Part shown: piece after piece, positions 16,706-26,011 of the stretch
How the letters are laid out: each line of letters begins with the position of its first letter
Position numbering within the stretch: position 1 is the first letter of the stretch
Assembly: GCA_002368605.1 (NCBI GenBank)
Contig: DFEB01000031.1
Location: 45,662-109,661 of the forward strand
DNA from: Treponema sp. UBA3813
GTDB taxonomy: Bacteria; Spirochaetota; Spirochaetia; Treponematales; Treponemataceae
Direction of reading: 5' to 3'
Length of the DNA stretch: 64,000 nt
Made by a program: the position numbers and the translations under genes
The notes under the pieces: model-generated
Database searches by the model: none
Told to the model about the DNA's origin: nothing
The model's input: only the letters and a program-made list of their open reading frames with translations

Positions 16706-19399
16706 TTACTTATTCTTCTTTTCGTACTCAATCACGGCCTGTGCGCCTGCAAGGCGGGCAAGTGGCACTCGGTAAGGAGAGCAGCTTACATAGTTCAAGC
16801 CAATCTGATAGCAGATGTGGATTGATGCCGGGTCTCCGCCGTGCTCGCCACAGATTCCCAAGTGCAGGTTCGGATTAACCGTGCGGCCTTTTTCTTCGGT
16901 GATTTCCATAAGGGCTCCTGGGCCTTCGTAGTCCAAAGTCGCGAAGGGGTCGTCCTCAAGGATTCGTTGCTGCAGGTAGGACTCGATGAATTTTCCGTAG
17001 TCGTCGCGGCTGAAACCGAATGTGGTCTGAGTGAGGTCGTTCGTTCCGAATGAGAAGAAGTCCGCGTATTTTGCGATTTTTCCTGCGCTCAATGCGGCTC
17101 GCGGGAATTCAATCATAGAACCAATCTGGAATTTGAGGTTTACGCCCTTTTCCTTGTTGACTTTATCGATGACAGCTTCGGCCTGCTTTCGGATTTGCTC
17201 GACTTCGTTGTAAGAAACGACATTCGGAATCATAATCAGAACTTCGTGTTTCTTGCTTTCTTTTTCAAGCTGTGCCGTAGCGCGGGCGATTGCCTCGACC
17301 TGCATTTCGTAGATTTCAGGATATGTGATTGCAAGCCGGCATCCCCGGTGACCAAGCATCGGGTTGTGCTCAGCAAGCTGCATGACTTTTCGTGAAAGTT
17401 TTTCTTTATCAACACCAAGTTTTTCTGCAAGAGCGGTAAGCTGTGAGTCGCTTTCTGCCTGAATGAACTCGTTCAGTGGCGGATCAAGCAAGCGGATTGT
17501 GACTGGCCGGCCTTCCATAGTCTTGATGATTTCGTAGAAGTCTTTCTGCTGGAGGGGAAGAATTTTCGCCAGATTTTCCTTTCGGCTTTCGGTGTCTTCA
17601 GAAATAATCATCTTCTGGAAGGCGGTGAGTTTCGGCTCATCGAAGAACATGTGTTCCGTGCGGCAAAGACCGATTCCGTTTGCTCCGAAGCGGAAGGCAT
17701 CCATTGCGTTCTGAGGAGTGTCGCCGTTTGCGTAGATGTCGAATCCCTTTACGCGGTTTCCTGATTCAGTGACTCGCTCTGATTTTTCGCGGATTTCGTC
17801 TGCCCAGCCCAAGAATGTTTCCAAATCGCCTGAAATAGTAGCTGGTTTGACCGCAACTTGTCCTTCGTAAACGAGACCTGTAGCTCCGTCAATCGTGAGG
17901 AAGTCGCCTTTTTTGTAAGTTTTTCCCTTGATGATGACAGTCTCAGCGTCTTTGAAAGCAACATCTGAGCAGCCGCAAACGCAAGGAGTTCCCATACCTC
18001 TGGCAACGACTGCCGCGTGGCTGGTTCTTCCGCCAGTTGAAGTGAGGATACCCTGAGAGACCGCCATTCCCGCGATGTCATCTGGAGAAGTTTCTTTTCG
18101 GACGAGAAGGACTTTTTTGCCATTCTTTGCCCACTCTTCGGCTTCTTCTGCGGTGAAAACAATCTGACCACAGCCAGCTCCCGGTGAAGCGTTCAGACCA
18201 GCGGCAATTTCTGTAGCCTTTTTGACGGCTTCTTTGTCGAGCTGAGGAAGCAAAAGCTGGTTCAACTGCTCAGGCTCTACGCGCATGATAGCCGTTTCTT
18301 TGTCGATGAGACCTTCTTTGACCATATCGACCGCCATTTTGACAGCCGCCGCGCCCGTTCTCTTTCCGTTTCGGCACTGGAGCATGTAGAGTTTGCCTTC
18401 CTCAACGGTGAATTCCATATCCTGCATGTCATGATAGTGTTTTTCGAGGCGGTCACGAATCTGGCAGAGTTCGTCATAAATCGCTTTGTTTGTCTGCTCC
18501 AGCTGAGCGAGTTTTTGCGGAGTGCGGATACCTGCAACGACATCTTCGCCCTGAGCGTTCATCAAATATTCGCCCATGAAGATATTTTCGCCTGTTGACG
18601 GGTCGCGAGAGAAACAAACGCCAGTTCCAGAAGATTCGCCCTTGTTTCCGAAGACCATTGCCATGACAGTGACGGCCGTTCCTTTGAGAGCACCTTCTTT
18701 GATGTTGTTGAGTTTTCGGTATTTGATTGCACGAGGATTCATCCATGAGCCGAAGACCGCTCCGATTGCTCCCCACATCTGCTCTTTTGCGTCCTGAGGG
18801 AAGTCGCTTCCCTTTTCTTCCTTATACATCGCCTTGTATTTTGTGACGATTTCTTTGAGTTCTTCGGTAGTAAGCTCCGTGTCCTGTTTTATTCCACGGT
18901 GAGATTTTACTTCATCGATGATTTCTTCGAATTTTGCGTGCTCAACGCCCATGGCAACATCGCCGTACATCTGAATAAAGCGGCGGTAAGCGTCCCATGC
19001 AAATCGCTCATTGCCAGTCTTTTTTGCAAGACCGAGGACAGCCTTGTCGTTCAAGCCGAGATTGAGGATTGTGTCCATCATGCCGGGCATTGAGATTGCC
19101 GCACCCGAACGGACTGAAACCAAAAGGGGGTCGCTTTCGTCGCCAAGTTTTTTGCCCATTACGGACTCAAGTTTTGCAAGATATTCGTCAACCTGAGAAG
19201 CCAATCCGTCAGGATATTTTTTTCCTAATTCGTAATATTCCTGACACACATCGGTGGTAATCGTAAATCCAGCAGGCACTGGAAGACTCAATGGAGCCTT
19301 TGCCATCTGCGCAAGGTTTGCGCCCTTTCCACCCAATTCTGCGCGCATTGATTCATCGCCATCTGCGTCGCCGTTTCCAAAAAAATATACATATTTCAT
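16706..19399 (-). CDS. ppdK: Pyruvate, phosphate dikinase
   Basis: This 897-residue, full-length PPDK has the N-terminal ATP-grasp domain (ELGGKGANLAQMAK, PVPAGFTITTD), the swivelling phosphohistidine domain (GGRTSHAAVVARGMGTPCVCG with the catalytic His) and the C-terminal PEP/pyruvate TIM barrel (GLCRTEHMFF, then GICGEHGGDP with the conserved Cys). It interconverts pyruvate, ATP and phosphate with PEP, AMP and pyrophosphate; in fermenters it often runs toward pyruvate and ATP. No Shine-Dalgarno is obvious before the start. It is monocistronic, with the terminator at 16655-16698 beyond its 3' end. Confidence 0.97.
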   Translation of the reverse strand: MKYVYFFGNGDADGDESMRAELGGKGANLAQMAKAPLSLPVPAGFTITTDVCQEYYELGKKYPDGLASQVDEYLAKLESVMGKKLGDESDPLLVSVRSGAAISMPGMMDTILNLGLNDKAVLGLAKKTGNERFAWDAYRRFIQMYGDVAMGVEHAKFEEIIDEVKSHRGIKQDTELTTEELKEIVTKYKAMYKEEKGSDFPQDAKEQMWGAIGAVFGSWMNPRAIKYRKLNNIKEGALKGTAVTVMAMVFGNKGESSGTGVCFSRDPSTGENIFMGEYLMNAQGEDVVAGIRTPQKLAQLEQTNKAIYDELCQIRDRLEKHYHDMQDMEFTVEEGKLYMLQCRNGKRTGAAAVKMAVDMVKEGLIDKETAIMRVEPEQLNQLLLPQLDKEAVKKATEIAAGLNASPGAGCGQIVFTAEEAEEWAKNGKKVLLVRKETSPDDIAGMAVSQGILTSTGGRTSHAAVVARGMGTPCVCGCSDVAFKDAETVIIKGKTYKKGDFLTIDGATGLVYEGQVAVKPATISGDLETFLGWADEIREKSERVTESGNRVKGFDIYANGDTPQNAMDAFRFGANGIGLCRTEHMFFDEPKLTAFQKMIISEDTESRKENLAKILPLQQKDFYEIIKTMEGRPVTIRLLDPPLNEFIQAESDSQLTALAEKLGVDKEKLSRKVMQLAEHNPMLGHRGCRLAITYPEIYEMQVEAIARATAQLEKESKKHEVLIMIPNVVSYNEVEQIRKQAEAVIDKVNKEKGVNLKFQIGSMIEFPRAALSAGKIAKYADFFSFGTNDLTQTTFGFSRDDYGKFIESYLQQRILEDDPFATLDYEGPGALMEITEEKGRTVNPNLHLGICGEHGGDPASIHICYQIGLNYVSCSPYRVPLARLAGAQAVIEYEKKNK

Positions 19400-19470
19400 A
19401 GTATTTTAAGTATAACACAGAAAATCCAAAATTATAGCAATTTAATGTTTTTTATATAAAATTTTCTGCA

Positions 19471-22400
19471 TTATAAGAAATATGTCTTCATTTCGCCTTT
19501 GCCTTTTACCTGAATCTCAACGCCCTCACTGTAAGAGAACAAATCCTTTGTCTGGGCAAAAGTGCTTTCAGTAACATGAATTTTCATCGGCTCGCCCGTG
19601 CTTTCCATTCGGCTGGCAACATTAACAGTGTCACCCCAAATATCGTAGATGAACTTAGTCTTTCCAATGACGCCAGCAACAAGATTTCCAGTATTGATTC
19701 CAAGACGAATCTGAACATTCACTTTGTACTCTTTGTTAAAGGCATTTACATCTTCAATGAGACCTTGGGCAAAGCGAACCATTTTTGCAGCACCACCATT
19801 TTCTGCTTCTTCAGTAAGACCGCAAGCCGCCATGTATGCGTCACCAATCGTCTTGATTTTTTCGATTCCTTCATTTTTTGCACGATCATCGAATCTTGAA
19901 ATCATCATGTTGAGCATGGTAACGACTTCTTCCGCCGTCATTTTATCGCTCATTTTTGTAAATCCAACAATATCAGTAAAGAGAACCGCCACATTGGGGT
20001 ATTTTTTAGCGATTGTCTCTCCAGGATGATTCGTAAGCTCGACTGCAACATCAGCGGGGAGAATATTCAAAAGGAGACTCTCAGATTTTTCCTTTTCCAG
20101 TTTAAGTTCATGCGTTCGTTCCTCGACTTTTTGCTCCAGAACAATCTGATAACGGCGCATAGTATAGATTTTTCGCCAGACAGCCGCCAGAGCCAAAGCA
20201 GCAAGCAAAATCCAGAACCAGGGTTGCTGCCAGATATATGGTTGTTTTTCAATGGTAATGGGAATTGAAGGCTCGCTCTGAACACCATCACTGTTCTGCG
20301 ACATGACCGTAAAATAGTAAGTTCCAGGTTTCAGGTTCGTGTATGAAACCGCGCGGCTGTCTGCCCAATCAGTGTATTCGTTTTCAAATCCAGTTAGTTT
20401 GTAACGGAAGCGCATACTGTCCGAAGAAATAAAACTTAAGCCAGTGAATTTTATGCTCAATCGTTTTGCTGAAGGCGAAAGCAGGATTTTTTCGCCGTGA
20501 TAATCGAATTTTGCGTTGTCAATTACATAATCCTGAATCTCGATTTTTGGCGCGAATTTGTTTGTGGCGGCTTTTGCTGGATCGTAGAGGGCAAATCCGT
20601 CTGTAAGCGTGAACCAAACACACCCCCTTGAATCAATTGCCGAAAGGGATGTTGAGGTGACACCGCTGGTGATAAGACCGTCCGAGTCGCCGTAATATCG
20701 GACTGATACCCGCTTTTTTTTGCCTTCGATAACTTCGTTTATTTCTTCAAAAGGCACCGAACAAATGCCTTTGTTTGATGTCAGCCAAATATTATCCTGG
20801 CGGTCACAGATTATCTGGAAAACACCGTCCGTGCCTAAACCTGTCCGCGAGTTGAAATTCACGAATGAATCAGAATCTTCTATATACTTTGAAAGCCCCG
20901 TACCTGTTCCAATCCAAATTTCATTTTTGATTTCAAGGATTTTGAAGATGACATTGCCGGCCAGTCCATTTTCTGTGTTGTAATGCTTGAGGATTTTTTC
21001 GTTTTCAAGGACAAAAACTCCACCTCCGTTTGTTCCGACCCAGACCCGCTTTTTTGAGTCCTCCAGAACCCACATGATATAATGATTTGAAAATCCGTCT
21101 GCGCGAGTAAGAGTGGAAATATGTCCGTCTTCATGATGAACGATGCTCAAGCCCTGTGGAGTGGCAATATAATAATCTCCATTGGAAATTTTAATCGCAA
21201 GCCGGCATTTCATTATCGGTAAACCGTCTTCTTCTGACCAAATTTTGACCTTACCGTCCGAGCTAATACAAATCTGTGATTTTTCTGAATAGGAAGAAAT
21301 AAGAAGCTCTCCGTCACTTGTCATTCCCACATGGCGGATTCGAATATTCTTGCAGAGTTCAGTGATTTCATTCTCTATAAATCCATTATTTTTATAACAA
21401 TACACTCCGTTATCCGCACCGAGCCAGGTAACTCCACGAATCGGGTCTTCGCAAATCGCATTCACCGAGAAAGACATTTGAACCGTGCGGAATTTGCCCT
21501 TGCTCATTTTTTGCAGACCGCCACGGTTAAAGCCAATCCAGACATTTCCTTCACTGTCCTTAAAAAGCTTGGTAATTCCGTTATCAACGAGACCGTTTCT
21601 GCTGTCATAATAGACAAATTTATCGCCATGCATGATGGTAATTCCGGTGTCAGTTCCGAACCAGTAATTTCCCTCGGCATCTTTTGTCATGGCATTGACG
21701 ACCGTTCCGTGCAAGCCTTCATGGCTCACATCATAAACTCTTTCCTGACCATCCTTGAGCTTAACTGCATAATGGGGGCTAACTCCGAACCAATATGAGC
21801 CGTCCTCTTCTTGAGTGACGCCGAAAATCGCCGGATCTTTTATCTGCTTGAATCCGTCAAAACGAACGACTTTCTCCGCATTGTGGTCATAAATAAAATT
21901 TTCGCCCTGCAGACCTGTTATAATCCAAACATTTTCATCATTATCACAAAACAAGCGCGCAACGAGGATTTTTTCCTGACCTAATTCAGCAAGTCCGTCT
22001 GGAACAATAATTTTATTTTCGGGAGTGATATAGCAAAGACCAGAAGATGTTCCGATCCAGATATTTTCTTCTCCGTCTTCACACATGACATTGATTTTAT
22101 TGTTGGGAAGACCATTGTCCACCGTAAACTTTACTATATCGCCATTCGCCCGGAGACAGGTAACGCCCTCATCATTATGACCGACCCAAAGGTTTCCATG
22201 AACATCCTGAATTATGGAGCGAGCCGAAGCAAAATCATATTTTTCATCAATCGTTCGGTTGTAAGTGGTGAATTCTACGCCGTCAAATCGCACAAGACCG
22301 TCATAAGAGCCGAGCCAGATGTAGCCTTTTTTGTCCTGCATCATGGTTGTGATTGTCATGCCGGGAAGTCCGTCAGCAGTAGTCCAGTTTTTGCGGACAA

Positions 22401-22503
22401 AATCGCTCAAAAATGTCTGATTAATCGCTTCCTGCTTGCTTTGAGAAAAAATACTTCCTGAAAAAAACGAAAAAATGCATATAAATAGAAAAAATCTCTT
22501 CAT
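19471..22503 (-). CDS. Beta-propeller sensor with class III adenylate/guanylate cyclase
   Basis: The 1010-residue protein starts with a signal peptide, then about 14 two-component-regulator-type propeller repeats (GLPGMTITTMMQDKKGYIWLG and relatives) to about residue 650. A Y_Y_Y domain (RFRYKLTGFENEYTDWADSR, YTNLKPGTYYF), one membrane helix (QPWFWILLAALALAAVW), a coiled coil and a class III cyclase (NVAVLFTDIVGFTKMSD, IKTIGDAYMAACGL, DIWGDTVNVASRME) follow. The metal-binding Asp residues and the transition-state Asn/Arg are present, so it is probably active. The sensor layout is that of hybrid two-component systems, but with a cyclase in place of the histidine kinase. It probably senses a polysaccharide or other periplasmic ligand and makes cAMP or cGMP. 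Confidence 0.93.
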   Translation of the reverse strand: MKRFFLFICIFSFFSGSIFSQSKQEAINQTFLSDFVRKNWTTADGLPGMTITTMMQDKKGYIWLGSYDGLVRFDGVEFTTYNRTIDEKYDFASARSIIQDVHGNLWVGHNDEGVTCLRANGDIVKFTVDNGLPNNKINVMCEDGEENIWIGTSSGLCYITPENKIIVPDGLAELGQEKILVARLFCDNDENVWIITGLQGENFIYDHNAEKVVRFDGFKQIKDPAIFGVTQEEDGSYWFGVSPHYAVKLKDGQERVYDVSHEGLHGTVVNAMTKDAEGNYWFGTDTGITIMHGDKFVYYDSRNGLVDNGITKLFKDSEGNVWIGFNRGGLQKMSKGKFRTVQMSFSVNAICEDPIRGVTWLGADNGVYCYKNNGFIENEITELCKNIRIRHVGMTSDGELLISSYSEKSQICISSDGKVKIWSEEDGLPIMKCRLAIKISNGDYYIATPQGLSIVHHEDGHISTLTRADGFSNHYIMWVLEDSKKRVWVGTNGGGVFVLENEKILKHYNTENGLAGNVIFKILEIKNEIWIGTGTGLSKYIEDSDSFVNFNSRTGLGTDGVFQIICDRQDNIWLTSNKGICSVPFEEINEVIEGKKKRVSVRYYGDSDGLITSGVTSTSLSAIDSRGCVWFTLTDGFALYDPAKAATNKFAPKIEIQDYVIDNAKFDYHGEKILLSPSAKRLSIKFTGLSFISSDSMRFRYKLTGFENEYTDWADSRAVSYTNLKPGTYYFTVMSQNSDGVQSEPSIPITIEKQPYIWQQPWFWILLAALALAAVWRKIYTMRRYQIVLEQKVEERTHELKLEKEKSESLLLNILPADVAVELTNHPGETIAKKYPNVAVLFTDIVGFTKMSDKMTAEEVVTMLNMMISRFDDRAKNEGIEKIKTIGDAYMAACGLTEEAENGGAAKMVRFAQGLIEDVNAFNKEYKVNVQIRLGINTGNLVAGVIGKTKFIYDIWGDTVNVASRMESTGEPMKIHVTESTFAQTKDLFSYSEGVEIQVKGKGEMKTYFL

Positions 22504-22512
22504 TATTTGAAT

Positions 22513-22541
22513 ATTCTACTCTGTTTTTATAGGATAAGCAA
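22513..22541 (-). promoter_or_regulatory. Promoter of the propeller-cyclase gene
   Basis: Read on the minus strand, TTGCTT (22536-22541) and TAGAAT (22513-22518) are 17 bases apart. The -10 box ends nine bases before the ATG and no Shine-Dalgarno lies between them. Confidence 0.6.
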
Positions 22542-22595
22542 ATTTTCAGGATTCATTTGAAGTCTAATTAAATAGAAGACAGAAGATACCCATAA

Positions 22596-22624
22596 TTGAA
22601 CTAGGCTGATTTTTCCAGTAAAAT
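22596..22624 (+). promoter_or_regulatory. Promoter of metH
   Basis: TTGAAC (22596-22601) and TAAAAT (22619-22624) are 17 bases apart. The -10 ends eight bases before the metH ATG, with no Shine-Dalgarno, so the transcript should begin at or within a base or two of the start codon. Confidence 0.6.
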
Positions 22625-22632
22625 AAGTTTCT

Positions 22633-25272
22633 ATGAACAAGAACGCTCCGAAACCAAATTTCCGTGAATTTTTAAAATCTCAACTTGAGGCAGGTCTGCC
22701 AGTTTTTTTTGACGGCGGAATCGGCACCATGATTCAGAAGACGGGCTATACTGACTACGACATTCCCGAAGACCTTTCCATCGAAAAGCCTGAGATTATC
22801 GAGGACATTCACAAAGCCTATCTTGAAGCGGGGGCGAATGTTCTTACGGCAAACACTTTCGGCGCTCTTCCTTTAAAGCTGATTTCGGCAAAATACACTT
22901 GCAAAGAATACATTGAGGCGGAAATTGCCCTGCAGAAAAAATGCTTGCAGGAGGCGGAGGCGGCTGGAAACACCCGTCCCCACTACATTTCCTGGGACAC
23001 CAGCCAGATTGGCCGGCTTTTGGAGCCAATGGGCGACCTGACTTTTGACCAGGCCTACGAGACTTATAAAGAAGCGGCCCTGATTGCAGAAAATGCGGGG
23101 GCGGAGCTTGCCATTATCGAGACTATGGCGGATTTGCGGGAAGTTAAGGCTGCGGTTCTTGCCACAAAAGAAAACACCAATCTTCCGATTTTTGCCAGCA
23201 TGACTTTCCAGCCAAATTTGCGAACTTTGACCGGCGCTGACATCCGCACGGTGGTGGTCTATCTTGAGTCTTTGGGAGTGGATTTAATCGGCATGAACTG
23301 CGGCGGTTCTTTGAGCGAAGATGACAAAATCGTTGCTGAGTTCATGCGCTACGCTCACCTGCCTGTTTGCGCCGAGCCGAATGCGGGCTTACCCACGGTG
23401 ATTAAGGGCAAGGCGGTTTATCTCGTAGGCCCGGAAGAATTTGCCTCTCATCACAAAAAATACCGGGAGCTGGGAGTTTCTGTCTTTGGCGGCTGCTGCG
23501 GAACGACCCCTGAGCATATCGCAGAGATGGTTCGCGTGATTGAGGCCATGCCGCCCCAAAAGAGAAAGCCTTGCGAGTTTGAGAATGCCTGTTTTATCTG
23601 CTCTTACAATTCCAGCGTGCAGATTGGCGGAAATGCGGGGCCTCAGATTATCGGTGAGCGAATCAACCCCACAGGAAAGAAAAAGGTAAAAGAAGCACTC
23701 CTTGCCCACAATATGAATTTCGTGCTGGGTGAGGCGGAAAGCCAGATTAACGCGGGCGCACAGATTCTTGATGTGAATGTGGGATTGCCGGGAATCGATG
23801 AGGCTCAGACTATGGTGGACGCGGTAAAGACAATTCAGGGAGCCTTTAACACGCCGCTTCAGATTGATTCCAGCGAAGGACCGGTTTTGGAAAAAGCCCT
23901 GCGCTACTACAACGGAAAAGCCCTGATTAACTCGACCAACGGCCGTCAGGATGTGATGGATAAAGTCCTGCCTCTGGTGAAAAAATACGGCGGAGCGGTG
24001 GTCGCCCTTTGTATCGATGAGGCGGGAATCGCACCCACTGCGGAAGGCCGGGTCGCCGTTGCCGAAAAAATCATCGCGGAGGCGGCAAAATACGGAATTC
24101 CAGTTCGTGACATCGTGATTGACACCCTTACCCTCACGGTTTCAAGCCAGCAGAAAGAGGCTCTGGAGACCGTGCGGGCAATTCAGATTCTCAAAGAAAA
24201 ATACGGAGAGCAGGGATTACAGTTCGTGCTTGGTGTTTCAAACATCTCGTTCGGAATCCCGCGGCGCGACATCATAAACTCAAGATTTTTCGCCATGGCT
24301 TTGTACGCTGGCCTTTCAGCCTGCATCATCAATCCGCTGATGCAGCCAATGATGGAAACTTACTACGGCTACCGGGCTCTGGCAGGATTTGACGAAAACT
24401 GCCTTGACTACATCGAAAAATACAACGACACCCCAGCCCCGGTTTACGGACTTACGGCGGAACAAGCGGCTGCGGCAAAGGGGAACGCCGTAAAGACCGA
24501 AAATCATTCACTACAGCGCGACAAGGATGTCGCGTTCTCTGAGAAGCCAGAAAACTCCGCGACAACCCCTGGGTTGTCGTCACGACACGGAGGTCGAGGA
24601 ACGCCCAAATTACCTGAAAACCTGACTGACTCGGAAAACTCGCTCATAAATATAATCTGCAAGGGATTCAAGGATTTGTCGTCAGAGGCCACAAAAAAAC
24701 TTCTGGACGAGGGAAAAGAGCCGGTTCAGATTATCGACCGCTGCATCGTGCCGGCATTGGACATCGTGGGAAAAGACTTTGAAATCGGAAAGAAATTCCT
24801 TCCCCAGCTTTTGCTCTCGGCGGACACGGTAAGCGCAAGTTTCGCGGTAATCAAGGCCTTTCTGGAAGAGAGCGGAAACGCCCAGGAGTCAAAGGGAAGC
24901 ATCGTAATCTGCACGGTTTTCGGCGACATCCACGACATCGGGAAAAACATCGTCAAGGCCATGCTGGAAAATTACGGCTACACGGTCATCGACTTGGGAA
25001 AAAATGTTCCGGCAGAAAAGGTCGTGGAAACCGTGCTGAAAAAAGACATTCAGCTTGTGGGACTAAGCGCCCTGATGACAACGACTGTGGCCAACATGGA
25101 AGACACAATCAAACTTTTGCACCAAGAGCTGGGCAAAGCCGGAAAATCCTGCAAAATCATGGTGGGCGGAGCTGTCCTCACGGCGGATTACGCAAGCCAG
25201 ATCGGGGCAGATTATTATGCCAAGGATGCCATGGTGTCGGTCGCCATAGCTAAGGAAGTGTTTGGGAAATAG
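22633..25272 (+). CDS. metH: Cobalamin-dependent methionine synthase, without reactivation domain
   Basis: The 879-residue protein has a homocysteine-binding domain (FDGGIGTMIQ; zinc ligands in GMNCGG and GGCCGTTP), a pterin-binding domain (IIGERINPTGKKK to about residue 610), a B12 cap domain and a B12-binding domain (GDIHDIGKNIV with the cobalt-ligating His). The C-terminal AdoMet-binding reactivation domain of the long form is absent. It transfers the methyl group from methyl-THF (made by MetF, 9098-9979) to homocysteine. A palindromic element is inserted in frame in the linker before the cap domain (24517-24603), adding a Ser/Pro/Gly-rich stretch. The start is probably leaderless. Confidence 0.95.
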   Translation: MNKNAPKPNFREFLKSQLEAGLPVFFDGGIGTMIQKTGYTDYDIPEDLSIEKPEIIEDIHKAYLEAGANVLTANTFGALPLKLISAKYTCKEYIEAEIALQKKCLQEAEAAGNTRPHYISWDTSQIGRLLEPMGDLTFDQAYETYKEAALIAENAGAELAIIETMADLREVKAAVLATKENTNLPIFASMTFQPNLRTLTGADIRTVVVYLESLGVDLIGMNCGGSLSEDDKIVAEFMRYAHLPVCAEPNAGLPTVIKGKAVYLVGPEEFASHHKKYRELGVSVFGGCCGTTPEHIAEMVRVIEAMPPQKRKPCEFENACFICSYNSSVQIGGNAGPQIIGERINPTGKKKVKEALLAHNMNFVLGEAESQINAGAQILDVNVGLPGIDEAQTMVDAVKTIQGAFNTPLQIDSSEGPVLEKALRYYNGKALINSTNGRQDVMDKVLPLVKKYGGAVVALCIDEAGIAPTAEGRVAVAEKIIAEAAKYGIPVRDIVIDTLTLTVSSQQKEALETVRAIQILKEKYGEQGLQFVLGVSNISFGIPRRDIINSRFFAMALYAGLSACIINPLMQPMMETYYGYRALAGFDENCLDYIEKYNDTPAPVYGLTAEQAAAAKGNAVKTENHSLQRDKDVAFSEKPENSATTPGLSSRHGGRGTPKLPENLTDSENSLINIICKGFKDLSSEATKKLLDEGKEPVQIIDRCIVPALDIVGKDFEIGKKFLPQLLLSADTVSASFAVIKAFLEESGNAQESKGSIVICTVFGDIHDIGKNIVKAMLENYGYTVIDLGKNVPAEKVVETVLKKDIQLVGLSALMTTTVANMEDTIKLLHQELGKAGKSCKIMVGGAVLTADYASQIGADYYAKDAMVSVAIAKEVFGK
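24517..24603 (+). repeat. Palindromic element inserted in frame in metH
   Basis: Two hairpins follow each other: CGCGACA-AGGA-TGTCGCG (24517-24534) and CGACAACCC-CT-GGGTTGTCG (24560-24579). A G+C-rich tail (CACGACACGGAGGTCGAGG) follows. The encoded peptide (around TTPGLSSRHGGRG) does not resemble MetH and lies in the interdomain linker. The first hairpin shares its ACAAGGATGT core with a hairpin at 61287-61302. Confidence 0.72.
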
Positions 25273-25273
25273 A

Positions 25274-25301
25274 TTGACAAATTAGGATTATATGTTATAG
25301 T
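25274..25301 (+). promoter_or_regulatory. Promoter downstream of metH
   Basis: TTGACA (25274-25279) and TATAGT (25296-25301) are 16 bases apart, two bases after the metH stop codon. No ORF follows on this strand before a strong terminator, which suggests a small RNA gene. Confidence 0.65.
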
Positions 25302-25307
25302 AAAAAT

Positions 25308-25432
25308 GTCGGGTAGCCCGCCAGACTGCGCAAGGGGGATTCCGATTGGAGTCGATTGGCATGCGCCCTTTCCTGCACCGATATTTCAAACGCCATTATT
25401 GGGCTTTTTTCCATAGTGGCGTTTTGTTTTTT
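25308..25432 (+). ncRNA. Candidate small RNA of about 125 bases, family not recognised
   Basis: The segment runs from a promoter to a strong terminator and contains no plausible ORF. It holds a hairpin GATTCC-GATT-GGAGTC (about 25338-25353) and self-complementary G+C-rich pieces (GGGTAGCCC, TGCGCA). It does not contain the SRP RNA, tmRNA or RNase P signatures I looked for. By analogy with the 16207 locus it could be an antitoxin RNA that lost its toxin, but no pseudoknot is obvious. Confidence 0.4.
25389..25432 (+). terminator. Intrinsic terminator of the candidate small RNA
   Basis: AACGCCATTAT (25389-25399) pairs with ATAGTGGCGTT (25413-25423) over 11 bp with one G-T pair; TTGTTTTTT follows. 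Confidence 0.82.
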
Positions 25433-25812
25433 ACAACATTTCTGCTTGAAGAAACCACAGTCTTTACATCATAAAAATCGCCATCAATAGACGGTACAAG
25501 CTGAACATAAGCCGTATTAAATCGGGGACCCCTTCTAAATACAATCAGACCGCTTCTATTTGGGTAAATGGCATCATAATCAGAACAAACATATTCAACA
25601 AAATTTCGGGCATTATTAAAACCTGCCGCCTGCAAATCTTTTAGCCTTGCCGTGCGTTCTATATGAGCTTCACCGTAATTCTCTTTAGACGACTCGTCTT
25701 GCTTGCCTATTCTAAGACGGATTTTTCCAGCTTGTCTTTTGATTGATTTTGCAATGTCCTCTGGAATTTCGCCAAAATCAATGTTTCCGGATTTAGTGAG
25801 TACGAATTCGCC
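25396..25812 (-). pseudogene. C-terminal remnant of a PBECR-like nuclease domain protein
   Basis: The minus-strand frame is open from a stop at 25813-25815 to the stop near 25396, about 138 codons, with no ATG. The translation (SGNIDFGEIPEDIAKSIKRQ, then IRLRIGKQ, YGEAHIERTARLKDLQAAGF, FVEYVCSDYDAIYP, NTAYVQLVPSIDGDFYDVKT, NKTPLWKKAQ) follows the pattern of phage/plasmid Barnase-EndoU-ColicinE5/D-RelE-like (PBECR) C-terminal domains, with the conserved His after the Gly-Ile-Arg-Leu strand. These normally end very large mobile-element proteins, so this is a 5'-truncated relic. A TTG at 25635 could start only a shorter piece. Confidence 0.62.
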
Positions 25813-26011
25813 TTAGTAGTGACAAGAATTTTTTGACATTTTAGAGAGAGTCTAACAAAGAAAATTGGAGATGACAAGACGAGCGATTGCAAAGGAAGTG
25901 TCCGCTGACTGCCCCGCTTCATTCTTTTCACCTTATCACAAAATGATAGACTCCCCATGTTATAATATTCTCATAAATACATGATTTGACACATGTTTTC
26001 AGGAGGAGCAC

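Noticed and set aside
25308-25432. SRP RNA, tmRNA, RNase P RNA or a riboswitch
   Set aside because: None of the conserved cores of these RNAs is present, and no coding gene follows on this strand for a riboswitch to control.
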